From positions 124,001 through 188,000 of the forward strand of contig JAQVJY010000001.1 of NCBI GenBank assembly GCA_028694915.1: a DNA stretch of 64,000 bases, in the 5' to 3' direction. Source of the DNA: Paludibacteraceae bacterium (GTDB lineage Bacteria; Bacteroidota; Bacteroidia; Bacteroidales; Paludibacteraceae). The position numbers were made by a program, and so were the translations under genes. Below, in pieces: positions 25,836 through 35,024 of this stretch. Position 1 is the stretch's first letter. Every line of letters begins with the position of its first letter. Under the pieces are notes generated by a model that was not told the DNA's origin, searched no databases, and was given only the letters and a program-made list of their open reading frames with translations.

Positions 25836-26741
25836 ATGAGAAAAATACTAATTGGCATAGGACTTTTGTTGGCTTTGAGTGTGAGTGCTCAAGAGTTGAA
25901 GTGTAATGTCACTATCAATAGTTCACAAATACAAGGCACCAACAAGCAGGTGTTTGAAACGCTGCAAACAGCCTTGAACGATTTCATGAATAATCATCGT
26001 TGGACAGATTTGACTTATGCCACAGGTGAACGTATCGAGTGCAATTTCATGTTTATAGTGACCAAATATGAGGAAAATATGTTTACTACAACCTTGCAAG
26101 TCCAAGCGCGTCGTCCTGTATTTGGTACGGTTTATTCTACCACTATTTTTAATTTTAAAGATTTGAATGTCAATTTCAATTATGTGGAGTTTGAGCCGAT
26201 TGAAATTAATAGCAATACGTTCGAAAATAATTTGACTGCGGTATTGGCGTATTATGCGTATATGATTATTGGTTTTGATTTAGATTCATTTCAAAAATTA
26301 GGCGGAACATCGGCCTTCCAAACCGCTGAGCAAATTGTTAATTTATCGCAAAGCCGTTCTGATGGAGACGGAACCGGTTGGAAAAAATCATTTAGCGATA
26401 ATAAAAACCGTTATGCGTTGATTAATAATGTGATGGATGAACGTTTTAAAAAGTTTCGCGACTATTTTTATGAATATCATCGTCAGGCATTGGACAATAT
26501 GTCGACCAATGTCGACAATGCGCGGGCTCGTATTGTTACAGGTTTGCCCGTTTTGCGCGATTTGAATCGTCTCGATCCTGGAGCCATTCTTATTATGTCG
26601 TTTTTGGATGCTAAAAATGATGAACTAATTAATATCTTTTCGTCCACTAAAGCATTGCCTAAAGAGCGTAACGACGTGTATGAGGTCCTAATGGACGTGA
26701 ATCCAGCTTTGGGTTCTCGTTATGAAGTAATTAAACCTTAA
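25836..26741 (+). CDS. DUF4835 family protein, PorD-like (type IX secretion associated)
   Basis: A 301-residue secreted protein with a signal peptide (cleavage after SVSAQ). It opens with ELKCNVTINSSQIQGTNKQVFETL and contains YYAYMIIGFDLDSF and LRDLNRLDPGAILIMSFLDAK, which I recognise as the DUF4835 family placed between coaBC and recN in many Bacteroidetes. NCBI annotation names this family PorD and links it to the T9SS, from memory. PorU and PorV are elsewhere in this window. It is 3 bases from coaB and 11 from recN, so all are probably one transcript. Confidence 0.8.
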   Translation: MRKILIGIGLLLALSVSAQELKCNVTINSSQIQGTNKQVFETLQTALNDFMNNHRWTDLTYATGERIECNFMFIVTKYEENMFTTTLQVQARRPVFGTVYSTTIFNFKDLNVNFNYVEFEPIEINSNTFENNLTAVLAYYAYMIIGFDLDSFQKLGGTSAFQTAEQIVNLSQSRSDGDGTGWKKSFSDNKNRYALINNVMDERFKKFRDYFYEYHRQALDNMSTNVDNARARIVTGLPVLRDLNRLDPGAILIMSFLDAKNDELINIFSSTKALPKERNDVYEVLMDVNPALGSRYEVIKP

Positions 26742-26752
26742 AGAATTTTAGT

Positions 26753-28411
26753 GTGTTAAAACATCTCGAAATAGCAAATTATGCTTTAATAGAGCAGTTG
26801 AGCATTGATTTTGGAATAGGCTTGTCAGTTGTTACTGGCGAAACAGGCGCTGGTAAATCCATTATGATGGGTGCTTTAGCTTTGGTTTTAGGTCAACGTG
26901 CTGATACAAAAGTGATTCAAGACGGTAAATCGAAATGTGTGGTCGAGGCCATTTTTGATGTCCGTGGCTACGGCTTGGAGTCGCTTTTTGAGAGTTTAGA
27001 AGTCGATTATGATCACGAATGTATTGTGCGCCGTGAGGTGTTAGATAGTGGAAAATCGCGCGCCTTCATAAACGATACGCCAGTCAATTTGCAACAATTG
27101 CGCGAGGTAACGAGTCGTTTGATTGATATCCATTCGCAACACGAGAGTTTGTTGTTGGGTGAAGCATCATTTCAATTGGATGTGCTTGATTCAGTAGCGA
27201 AGTCAGAAACCGAATTAGTTGCTTATCAGCAATTGTACAAAACATATAAACAGATTCAGCATACCTATAAAACGCTTTTCGAAACGGCTGAAAAGTGGCG
27301 TTCGGAGCGTGAATATGCGCAATTTCAATATGACCAACTTGTGGCTATGCAGTTGGTTGAAGATGAACAATTGCAACTCGAACAGGAATTGGAAGCAATG
27401 AACCATTCGGAAGAGGTGAAAACCGCATTGGCTTTATCGTTAGCTCATTTAGAGGATGATGCCATTGGTGTCAATCTCCAATTAAAAGATATTACGGTAG
27501 CATTGCGTAAGATTAAAGCTTATGTGCCCGCTATGGCTGACTACGAAGCGCGTGTGGAGAGTGCATGGATTGATTTGAAAGATATTGCGTCAGAATTGCA
27601 AGTGTCGCTCAACGATACAGAATTTGATCCTCAACGGAAAGAGTTTGTCGAAAATAGACTTAACGAACTGTATGTTTTGCAACAAAAACATCACGTGCAA
27701 ACCGTGGCGGAATTATTACAATTGCAAGCTGATTTTGGAGCCAAATTGGAGCGTATTGATAGTTTTGATACCGAGTTAACAACACTCCAAAAGGAGCTAC
27801 AGGAAACAGAAACAGCATTACAACAATCTGCCATAGCATTGACTCAAAAACGTTATGCTGTGAAGCTAGAGATGGAAGAAATTGTATCTCAAAAATTGGG
27901 CTATTTGGGAATGTCTAACGCTCAATTTGTAGTGGATATAGCTCACTCAAATCATTTTTTACCAACAGGATGTGACGTCGTTAATTTCTTGTTTTCTGCC
28001 AATAAAAATGGTACACCACAACCAATTGCACAAACCGCATCAGGTGGTGAATTGTCACGTGTGATGTTGGTTATTAAATCATTAATGGTAAGTCGTGCGA
28101 ATTTGCCAACAATTATTTTTGATGAGATAGATACAGGCGTTTCAGGTGAAATAGCTCATCGTATGGGCGAAATTATGCAACTAATAGCTCAAACAATGCA
28201 GGTAATTACCATTACACATTTACCTCAAATTGCGGCTAAAGGCGTGGCGCATTACAAAGTTTATAAATATGATACAGAGAACGCCACCATTACAAATATT
28301 GTGCGCTTAACTCCTGAGGAACGTGTGGAGCAAATTGCTGAAATGTTGAGTGGCAAAAATCCTTCGGCTGTGGCAATGGATAATGCGCGCGAATTACTTA
28401 AAACGATGTAA
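26753..28411 (+). CDS. recN: DNA repair protein RecN
   Basis: A 552-residue SMC-like ATPase for double-strand-break repair. Starts at a GTG (MLKHLEIANYALIEQLSIDF). Walker A is VTGETGAGKSIMMGA; a central coiled coil spans about 150-390; the ABC signature is TASGGELSRVMLVIKSL and Walker B is PTIIFDEIDTGVSGE, with a H-loop in ITHLPQIAAKG. Length is normal. Last gene of the coaC-coaB-porD-recN run, before a shared terminator. Confidence 0.95.
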   Translation: MLKHLEIANYALIEQLSIDFGIGLSVVTGETGAGKSIMMGALALVLGQRADTKVIQDGKSKCVVEAIFDVRGYGLESLFESLEVDYDHECIVRREVLDSGKSRAFINDTPVNLQQLREVTSRLIDIHSQHESLLLGEASFQLDVLDSVAKSETELVAYQQLYKTYKQIQHTYKTLFETAEKWRSEREYAQFQYDQLVAMQLVEDEQLQLEQELEAMNHSEEVKTALALSLAHLEDDAIGVNLQLKDITVALRKIKAYVPAMADYEARVESAWIDLKDIASELQVSLNDTEFDPQRKEFVENRLNELYVLQQKHHVQTVAELLQLQADFGAKLERIDSFDTELTTLQKELQETETALQQSAIALTQKRYAVKLEMEEIVSQKLGYLGMSNAQFVVDIAHSNHFLPTGCDVVNFLFSANKNGTPQPIAQTASGGELSRVMLVIKSLMVSRANLPTIIFDEIDTGVSGEIAHRMGEIMQLIAQTMQVITITHLPQIAAKGVAHYKVYKYDTENATITNIVRLTPEERVEQIAEMLSGKNPSAVAMDNARELLKTM

Positions 28412-28430
28412 CGATATTGGTATAAAACTA

Positions 28431-28463
28431 AAAAAGGAGAGAATGAAAATTCTCTCCTTTTTT
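28431..28463. terminator. Bidirectional terminator between recN and the PBP gene
   Basis: A 15-bp stem AAAAAAGGAGAGAAT with its complement (28431-28445 with 28449-28463) and a tiny loop, giving a T run on both strands. Confidence 0.85.
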
Positions 28464-28479
28464 GTATCTGTCCATTTTC

Positions 28480-30822
28480 TTATTCCGTAAAGTCGGTAGT
28501 TTCTGGCTCTTTGGTGGTAGAACAACCAGTGTTTGAATCGAACCAACCAGGAACATCAAATCCTTCAGTTGCGTCGTAGCCGAGTTTGGGGTCTTTGAGT
28601 ACTTTGTCCATATAATAAGCCCAAATAGGTAACGCCATGCTCGCACCTTGTCCTTCTGCCATGCCACTAAAGTGTACGCTGCGGTCTTCCCAGCCTACCC
28701 AAACACCTGATACAAGCGTTGGTGTAAAGCCAATAAACCAACCATCGGAATTATTTTGTGTCGTACCGGTTTTACCACCAGCAGGCGCATTTACATTGTA
28801 ACGATAACGAACACGTACTCCAGTACCATTGTCCATTACACTAGTAAGCATGTTCAACATTTTGTAAGATGTTTCTTCGTCAATAACTTCTGTGGTTTTT
28901 GGGGTGAATTCTGCCACGATATTGCCATTAGCATCTTCGATGCGAGTCACATAAATAGGATCGACGCGAATACCTTTATTGGGGAATGTGGTGTAAGCGT
29001 CCACCATTTCGGCTACGGTTACCTCACAAGGACCTAAACAGAGTGATACTACCGGCACTAATTCGCCTTTGATGCCAAATGAACGCATTAATTTCACCAA
29101 TTGTTCAGGCGTAAATAAACTCATTAAGTAAGCCGTAATCCAGTTGTTTGAGTTAGCCAATCCCCAGCGGAGAGTCACTTCTTCACCTCGACGTGCTTTG
29201 GAGCCATTACGAGGTGTAAAATCACGGCCAAGTCCATCTTTTAGTGTGATGGATTGGTTGATGGTTTTATCACATGGCCAAAGTCCTTCGTTCATAGCCA
29301 AGGTGTATAAAAATGGTTTGATAGTAGAACCCACTTGACGACGTCCCATATTCACCATGTCGTATTGGAAATGGCTAAAATCCGGGCCGCCAACGTAGGC
29401 TTTTACGTGTCCACTGCTAGGATCCATCGACATAAATCCACAACGCGCAAAATGTTTGTTGTAGCGAATGGAGTCGAGTGGAGACATAATGGTATCAACA
29501 ATTCCATTGTATGAAAATACCGACATTTCCACGGGTGTGTTGAATGCTTTTGTAATTTCGGCTTCGCTAGCTCCATTGCGTTTCATACCACGATAACGAT
29601 CGGTTTGAGTCATTGCCTGACGCATGAACTTATCGATATCTTCGTCGCTCATGTAACGAGCAAATGGTGCTTTTTTACGGTCTTTTTGTTCTTTGAAGAA
29701 GCTAGCTTGTAACTCTTTGAAATGCTTTTCTACTGCTTCTTCGGCATAACGTTGCATACGTGAATCGATGGTGGTATAAATTTTCAAACCGTCCGTGTAG
29801 AGGTTGTATTTGGTGCCATCCGATTTTGGATTTTTTTCGATAAAACCATATAAAGGATCGGTTTCCCAGGCTAATGAATCCATATAGTATTGGCCGTATG
29901 GTACTAAATGCCAACTTGCATAATCGCTTCTGTCTGGTTTAGTGGCAGTCAACATGCGACGTAAGTATTCGCGGAAATATGGCGCTAATCCTAATTTGTG
30001 GTCCACCTTATGATAATCAAGTGTCAATGGAATTTGTTTAATAGAATCAAATTCTTCATCCGTAATAAAATCAGCTTTTTCCATTTGTTTTAGTACTACA
30101 TTGCGTCGTTGTGTACTTTTTTCGTTGCGTCGTACGGGATTGTAGAGCCATGGGTTTTTACACATACCAACTAAAGTAGCCGCTTGTTCTATGCTGAGTT
30201 GATCAGGTGTGGTTCCAAAATAGACTTGTGAGGCGGTTTTAATACCTACCGCATTATTTAAGAAATCGAATTTGTTGAGGTACATGGTCATGATTTCTTC
30301 TTTCGTATATAACCGTTCCAACTGAACCGAAATCACCCATTCGATGGGTTTTTGTAGGGCACGTTGAATCATATTTTGTGCGGGTGGCGAGTAAAGCTGT
30401 TTGGCTAACTGTTGTGTAATAGTACTACCACCTCCAGCGCCTTTGCGATGAAAAATTCCACGTAGCACAACGGCGCGTGCTAAAGCCCAACCGTCAATAC
30501 CAGAATGGCTGTAGAATCGTGCATCTTCAGTAGCCACAAGAGCGTGTACCAAATTGGGCGACAACTCTTTGTACGTCACATTCACGCGGTTTTCTTTAGC
30601 CACAAAAAACGTTCCGATGACTTCCATATCGGAAGAATAGATTTCGGTGGCGTATTTGTTTTTTGGATTCTCTAATTCATCAATAGCTGGCATATAGCCA
30701 ATCCAGCCTTTGGAAATTAGAAAAAATAGGAAGGTACACAACACGATGCCAGCTCCAAAAATAGACCAAAACCATACTAGAAAGCGGTGTTTTTGATCAG
30801 CGGTGATAGTTTCTTTTGCCAT
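28480..30822 (-). CDS. Class A penicillin-binding protein (PBP1A type)
   Basis: A 780-residue bifunctional cell-wall synthase. After one membrane helix (about 13-36) comes the GT51 glycosyltransferase domain with ATEDARFYSHSGID, GGGSTITQQLAKQL and the KPIEWVISVQLERLYTKEE region; then the transpeptidase with the active-site serine in GSTIKPF, SNN in GLANSNNWITAY and the KTGTTQ box near the end. It polymerises and cross-links peptidoglycan. Ends in a Ser/Thr/acidic tail (TGCSTTKEPETTDFTE). Single gene with its own promoter element. Confidence 0.95.
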   Translation of the reverse strand: MAKETITADQKHRFLVWFWSIFGAGIVLCTFLFFLISKGWIGYMPAIDELENPKNKYATEIYSSDMEVIGTFFVAKENRVNVTYKELSPNLVHALVATEDARFYSHSGIDGWALARAVVLRGIFHRKGAGGGSTITQQLAKQLYSPPAQNMIQRALQKPIEWVISVQLERLYTKEEIMTMYLNKFDFLNNAVGIKTASQVYFGTTPDQLSIEQAATLVGMCKNPWLYNPVRRNEKSTQRRNVVLKQMEKADFITDEEFDSIKQIPLTLDYHKVDHKLGLAPYFREYLRRMLTATKPDRSDYASWHLVPYGQYYMDSLAWETDPLYGFIEKNPKSDGTKYNLYTDGLKIYTTIDSRMQRYAEEAVEKHFKELQASFFKEQKDRKKAPFARYMSDEDIDKFMRQAMTQTDRYRGMKRNGASEAEITKAFNTPVEMSVFSYNGIVDTIMSPLDSIRYNKHFARCGFMSMDPSSGHVKAYVGGPDFSHFQYDMVNMGRRQVGSTIKPFLYTLAMNEGLWPCDKTINQSITLKDGLGRDFTPRNGSKARRGEEVTLRWGLANSNNWITAYLMSLFTPEQLVKLMRSFGIKGELVPVVSLCLGPCEVTVAEMVDAYTTFPNKGIRVDPIYVTRIEDANGNIVAEFTPKTTEVIDEETSYKMLNMLTSVMDNGTGVRVRYRYNVNAPAGGKTGTTQNNSDGWFIGFTPTLVSGVWVGWEDRSVHFSGMAEGQGASMALPIWAYYMDKVLKDPKLGYDATEGFDVPGWFDSNTGCSTTKEPETTDFTE

Positions 30823-30848
30823 AAATTCTGTACGTTTATTTCAATCTG

Positions 30849-30856
30849 CAAAGATA
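30849..30856 (-). promoter_or_regulatory. -7 promoter element for the PBP gene
   Basis: TATCTTTG on the minus strand, followed by CAG, 27 bases before the ATG. No clear -33 element. Confidence 0.45.
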
Positions 30857-31022
30857 GTAAAAACTTTATAGTTTATGAGGAATAGAATTATAGATTTTTT
30901 GTGCATATTTTCTGATACTGTGCTTAATATTCAGGCAGTGATCATCTAGTTTTGCCGTATAGCATTTTGCTCTATTTGTATTATATAGGCTTTGTTTTAT
31001 TTCCATTTTTTTAATTCGATAA

Positions 31023-32072
31023 ATGATGAATAAGCTAGAAATTATTAAATCGCGTATTTTAAAAGAAAATCCGACACATGAAGATTGGGTGGTGCTTCGT
31101 GCTATGTTATGTACTCTAAATGAGCAAGAAGCGTTAGATTTACAATGTACTATAAATGATTTTTATTCACCTTTTATCGACCAGGTTTTGGCTAAAAATT
31201 TGAATGAACCATCACCAATTCAGCTCAAACCAGTGGTTCGCAATCGATCAATTGCCGCAGAGTTAAAAGATTTTGAAAACTATAAACGAGGTCAGCGGAC
31301 CTATTTAAGGAAGAATTTACAACTGCGTTTACCTTACGTTTCTTATAGTGAGCAATGTAAAATATTAGATGTGTTTCTCTGTAGTGTGAAAACGGATCGT
31401 CTTTTTGCCTATAAGTATCTAGAAACCCATTGGAATGATTTTTTTAAAGATCATATACAACGAAATTTTGAACTATTTCCTGATATTGGAGTTGCTAAAT
31501 TAATTTTACGGCATTGGCCTGAAAGCTATTTGCTAGCCAATATAGAGAAATTGCGTGAGCTATGTGGATATGTGAGTGTGAGTTTACGGTTACCTGATGA
31601 ACCAATAGATATTCAGTGTGTTAAGCCTGTTGAATATTTGTATCTATTGGCTAAATTGAAACGCTCCATAAGTTCTGATCAAGCGGAAGCTATTTTGTAT
31701 CAACATATTTTTAATTATCTATTTTCTCAAGAGTTTATAGTGACGGTAGAAGGTGCGTGGTCGTTATTATCTATTCCAGATGTGAGTTTAATGATTTGGT
31801 CGTTTGGTCATTTGCGTTTATTTGAAAGTATTTTGGAGTTTGACAAATTGAACGCACAAGTTATTGATCGATTCAATTCTCAAGAGACAACGCTGGAAGC
31901 ATTTAAGAATACTATATTGATTGTATTAGAGCGGTATCGCCATTATTATGATGCGTCAATGGCTGGCGAAATAGAAGAAGCTGATAAAGTAATAAAACAA
32001 GCTATTATTCAACGTTTCACAAAAGAAAATGCTGACGTTCAAACATTATTGGAAAATTTGGATTTGGTATAA
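31023..32072 (+). CDS. Hypothetical protein, mostly alpha-helical
   Basis: A 349-residue protein that I do not recognise. No signal peptide or membrane helix. It is rich in Leu, Ile, Tyr and charged residues, with helix-turn patterns such as DLQCTINDFYSPFIDQVLAKN and RLFAYKYLETHWNDFFKDHI. A stretch KRGQRTYLRKNLQLRLPYVSY is basic and could bind nucleic acid or a partner. The 200 bases upstream hold no clear promoter. It is followed after 41 bases by an AT-rich gene with its own promoter, so the two need not be functionally linked. Confidence 0.6.
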   Translation: MMNKLEIIKSRILKENPTHEDWVVLRAMLCTLNEQEALDLQCTINDFYSPFIDQVLAKNLNEPSPIQLKPVVRNRSIAAELKDFENYKRGQRTYLRKNLQLRLPYVSYSEQCKILDVFLCSVKTDRLFAYKYLETHWNDFFKDHIQRNFELFPDIGVAKLILRHWPESYLLANIEKLRELCGYVSVSLRLPDEPIDIQCVKPVEYLYLLAKLKRSISSDQAEAILYQHIFNYLFSQEFIVTVEGAWSLLSIPDVSLMIWSFGHLRLFESILEFDKLNAQVIDRFNSQETTLEAFKNTILIVLERYRHYYDASMAGEIEEADKVIKQAIIQRFTKENADVQTLLENLDLV

Positions 32073-32090
32073 AATAAAAATGTATATTTG
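32057..32090 (+). promoter_or_regulatory. Promoter for the AT-rich unknown gene
   Basis: TATATTTG (32083-32090) with TTTG at 32057-32060 (22-base spacing) or 32063-32066 (16 bases). It overlaps the 3' end of the preceding gene. Confidence 0.45.
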
Positions 32091-32113
32091 TGGAAACTTT
32101 AAACTAATAAATT

Positions 32114-32965
32114 ATGGAAAAGAACATCGATTACACTCTTAATGAGTTTGGAAATTTACTAGACTCATTAGAAAAACATCCTATAGCTAATACTTCTTAC
32201 ATTGGGACAGGAAATCCGAATGCCAAAATATTAATTATTGGTAAGGAATGTGCTATTGATTTACAAACAGATAACGGACAAAGACAATATCAAAGAGAAA
32301 TAAAAAATAATCTCAATCTTTGGTTACAGAATTCTAAAACAAACCTACAATACACAGATATTCAGGATTGGTTTACTAATATCGCAGATGAGATTAAATT
32401 TAATCCATTATTTCCATTTTATGGGCAGTTATTTAAAAAAGATCGCATTAATAAGAATGGTGAATCTAATAAAGGTACAAATGCTACTTGGATGAATTAT
32501 CAAAAACTAATTGATAAAATAAGAGGTGTTTCAAGAACGAATGATAAACTAATTGATTTCCATAAGTTTACATTTATATCAGAATTAAATGATGTATGTT
32601 TTCCTAAGAGTCCTGTGAAATATAATCATGAAATAGCAGAATCTATCAAACAAAGAACTAACAATTTGTTTAATCAGAGTTTTTTTCAATCTTTTCCTGT
32701 TGTGATTGTGGCAACTGGTATGTATCAACGCCTTTATCAAGATGAAATTGATTTACAAAAATGTTTCAAAGTGACATGGGATGGTAAGACGAATAATGTG
32801 TCTGAGAAGAATTACAATTGGTTCAATGTTCACCATAGCTCTCAAGGAACCCCAAAATTAGTTATTCATACTAATCAGCTATCGATGAATATTACCGATG
32901 AATTACTTACTAATATATCAAAAGTGTGTGTGGAATTTATTCAAAAAAATCATATTACGCTTTAA
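32114..32965 (+). CDS. Hypothetical protein, possible uracil-DNA-glycosylase-like fold; probably acquired
   Basis: A 283-residue soluble protein. A Rossmann-like first strand and loop (NAKILIIGKECAID), a NPLFPFYGQLF segment, TNATWMNYQKLI, a central strand (FPVVIVATGMYQRLY) and a late FNVHHSSQGTPK loop are arranged like the motifs of uracil-DNA-glycosylase-superfamily proteins (substrate loop early, HxS-like loop late). This is a weak fold-level resemblance; no canonical GQDPY motif is present. The gene is visibly more AT-rich than its neighbours and uses AGA for five of seven Arg codons, where core genes here use CGT, which suggests horizontal transfer. Function not known. Confidence 0.55.
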   Translation: MEKNIDYTLNEFGNLLDSLEKHPIANTSYIGTGNPNAKILIIGKECAIDLQTDNGQRQYQREIKNNLNLWLQNSKTNLQYTDIQDWFTNIADEIKFNPLFPFYGQLFKKDRINKNGESNKGTNATWMNYQKLIDKIRGVSRTNDKLIDFHKFTFISELNDVCFPKSPVKYNHEIAESIKQRTNNLFNQSFFQSFPVVIVATGMYQRLYQDEIDLQKCFKVTWDGKTNNVSEKNYNWFNVHHSSQGTPKLVIHTNQLSMNITDELLTNISKVCVEFIQKNHITL

Positions 32966-33027
32966 AGTCTTTAGTATTGTTTTTTGTATAGGCTAAATGA
33001 TAAATTATTTACCTCAAATTATTTTCC

Positions 33028-33918
33028 ATGGATAAATTTTCCAAATGTATTTGGTTAGCTACGGTTATTTTGAAGTCAGGTAATCAGGGTGTAACGCTGC
33101 GTGAGATTAATCAGCAGTGGCAATATGCGTTTGATGCTGATCCTATTCCACGTAAAACCTTTGATAATTACAAACATTACATAGAAGAACTTTTTGATAT
33201 CAATATCGATTGTATTAAGAGTCGCAATGCCTATGTGGTGAATGATGCTGAAAATTTATACAGCAACGAATTGAAAATGTGGTTACTGAATAGCTTTTCC
33301 TTATCCACACTGATTGCCAGTGATATCCACTTGCGTAAACGTATTCAGTTCGAAAAAGTTCCGAGTGGCATAGAATTTTTGGAACCTTTGGTTCGTGCTA
33401 TCAAAGACAATAAGTGCATAGATTTATGTTATCAGACTTTTTATTGGGAGGAACCCTGTTGCCGAATCATTCAGCCTTATGCACTCAAATTATTTAAACA
33501 ACGTTGGTATTTAGTAGGTTGTAATGATAGTCATCAAATTCGGCTTTTTTCATTGGATCGTATTAAGAGTGTGAAAAGTACCGATAACACATTTAAATTG
33601 CCTATTGATTTTACCTTGGAAAGTTATTATGCCAATCATTTTGGCATTGTGCATCACGATGGAATGGTCGAAACTTTACGTTTAAAAGTGGAATCGGAGC
33701 AAGCAAAATATCTCAAACGTTTACCTTGGCATGAAAGCCAACGCGTATTGGAAGAAGAAGCTGGATTTCTAGTGTTTGAGTGGGAGTTGCACTTAACATT
33801 TGATTTGCGTCAACAAATTTTATCATTGGGACGAAATGTGGAAGTACTTGAGCCTCTCTGGTTTCGAAATCAGGTGAAAGAGGAGATAGAACAAATGGCA
33901 AATTTATATAAAGTGTAG
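33028..33918 (+). CDS. WYL-domain transcriptional regulator
   Basis: A 296-residue protein: an N-terminal winged-helix-like part (about 1-65, GVTLREINQQWQYAF, RKTFDNYKHYIEELF) and a WYL domain (about 110-210) with YQTFYWEEPCCRIIQPYALK, QRWYLVGCND and IRLFSLDRI, then a WCX-type C-terminal extension (about 225-290). WYL proteins sense ligands such as single-stranded or cyclic nucleic-acid species and often control defence or DNA-repair genes; Bacteroidetes also have many with unknown targets. Here the nearest candidates are the unknown genes upstream and the radical SAM gene downstream. Confidence 0.88.
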   Translation: MDKFSKCIWLATVILKSGNQGVTLREINQQWQYAFDADPIPRKTFDNYKHYIEELFDINIDCIKSRNAYVVNDAENLYSNELKMWLLNSFSLSTLIASDIHLRKRIQFEKVPSGIEFLEPLVRAIKDNKCIDLCYQTFYWEEPCCRIIQPYALKLFKQRWYLVGCNDSHQIRLFSLDRIKSVKSTDNTFKLPIDFTLESYYANHFGIVHHDGMVETLRLKVESEQAKYLKRLPWHESQRVLEEEAGFLVFEWELHLTFDLRQQILSLGRNVEVLEPLWFRNQVKEEIEQMANLYKV

Positions 33919-33969
33919 GTTCTTGATAAATAAATTAGTTAATTTTATTATTTTTATTCATGGAAACTC

Positions 33970-33977
33970 TATCTTTG
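33970..33977 (+). promoter_or_regulatory. -7 promoter element for the radical SAM pair
   Basis: TATCTTTG followed by CAG, 48 bases before the ATG at 34026. It lies inside the longer reading frame that would start at 33960, and so supports the downstream start. Confidence 0.45.
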
Positions 33978-34025
33978 CAGGGTAGAGTTTCTGTTTTTAT
34001 AATTTATCAGTTTCGTAAAACGTGT

Positions 34026-34655
34026 ATGGGAGTAGAAGTACCAATTATCGGGATTGCCCGTCATCGGTTAGTTACCGATGGTAAAGGTGTAACAACTTTG
34101 GTGGCTTTTCATGGCTGTACGCTCCGTTGTAAATACTGCCTTAATCCACAGAGTATTACGCCAGATACGGTGTGCCGACACTATACACCACAAGAATTGT
34201 ATGAAACGGTTTGTATTGATCAACTCTATTTTTTGGCTACTGGTGGCGGTGTGACATTTGGCGGTGGAGAACCGTGCTTGCGGAGTGAATTTATCGCTCA
34301 ATTTCGTGCGCTGTGCGGACCACAATGGCAACTCACTATAGAAACTTGTTTGAATGTGCCACGTCACCACTTGGAACAATTGTTACCCATTATCGATTCG
34401 TACATTGTGGATATTAAAGAGTTGAATCCGATTATTTACGCGTCTTATACCACCAAACAGAATCAACAAGTGATTGATAATTTACATTGGTTGGCAGAAC
34501 AAGGTTGGTGCGAACAGGTACGAATTCGTGTGCCACATATTCCCGGTTTTAATACGGATGCTGATGTGGACAAAAGCGTGGAATTTTTGCGCCAATGGGG
34601 ATTTTCGAATATAGAACAATTTACCTACATAACTTCAAAAACGAACAACGTATGA
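34026..34655 (+). CDS. Radical SAM protein, glycyl-radical-enzyme activase-like
   Basis: About 209 residues from the ATG at 34026 (MGVEVPIIGIARHRLVTDGK). It has the cluster motif CTLRCKYC (CxxxCxxC) for the [4Fe-4S] that cleaves SAM and the GGGVTFGGGEP motif typical of pyruvate-formate-lyase-activase-like proteins. No glycyl radical enzyme is encoded in this window. The stop overlaps the start of the next small gene (ATGA), so the two are translationally coupled and probably act together. Substrate unknown. Confidence 0.85.
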   Translation: MGVEVPIIGIARHRLVTDGKGVTTLVAFHGCTLRCKYCLNPQSITPDTVCRHYTPQELYETVCIDQLYFLATGGGVTFGGGEPCLRSEFIAQFRALCGPQWQLTIETCLNVPRHHLEQLLPIIDSYIVDIKELNPIIYASYTTKQNQQVIDNLHWLAEQGWCEQVRIRVPHIPGFNTDADVDKSVEFLRQWGFSNIEQFTYITSKTNNV

Positions 34656-35017
34656 CACGCGGTAAAGAAACTTGTAAAATTTTGAAAGACATTCGTCAAC
34701 AAATTGCCTTGGAAAATGGCATAGAATTGGTAGTTTCGGAATGCAAACACCAAGGTGAATGTGCAGGAACTTGTCCCAAATGTGAAGATGAAGTTCGCTA
34801 TTTAGAAAATCAGTTATTAGTTCGAAAGAACTTAGGGCACCAGATTTCGATAGTGGGTATGGCGGCGAGCGTGACTGCGGCAGTCCTTTTGTCGTCGTGC
34901 GAACGTCCATTGGAAGGTGATGTACCTCCTCCAGAGGATTTTTTGTCGCAAGATAGTATTATGGCTCCAAATGATAGTGCAGATCGCTTGCCGAATACGT
35001 TTGTTGTACCAGAATAG
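34652..35017 (+). CDS. Small Cys-motif protein coupled to the radical SAM gene, with an internal hydrophobic segment and lipobox-like Cys
   Basis: A 121-residue protein starting at the ATGA overlap (MTRGKETCKILKDIRQQIA). An N-terminal helix is followed by a compact Cys motif CKHQGECAGTCPKC (Cys 31, 37, 41, 44), which looks like an iron-sulphur or zinc site, then EVRYLENQLLVRK. A hydrophobic segment (65-80) leads to LLSSC with Cys 83, then a Pro/Asp-rich tail (84-121) of the kind expected outside the membrane. I recall similar small proteins next to radical SAM genes in other Bacteroidales, but have no function for them. The ATG at 34595 is upstream inside the radical SAM gene and is rejected. 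Confidence 0.75.
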   Translation: MTRGKETCKILKDIRQQIALENGIELVVSECKHQGECAGTCPKCEDEVRYLENQLLVRKNLGHQISIVGMAASVTAAVLLSSCERPLEGDVPPPEDFLSQDSIMAPNDSADRLPNTFVVPE

Positions 35018-35024
35018 CGTATCC

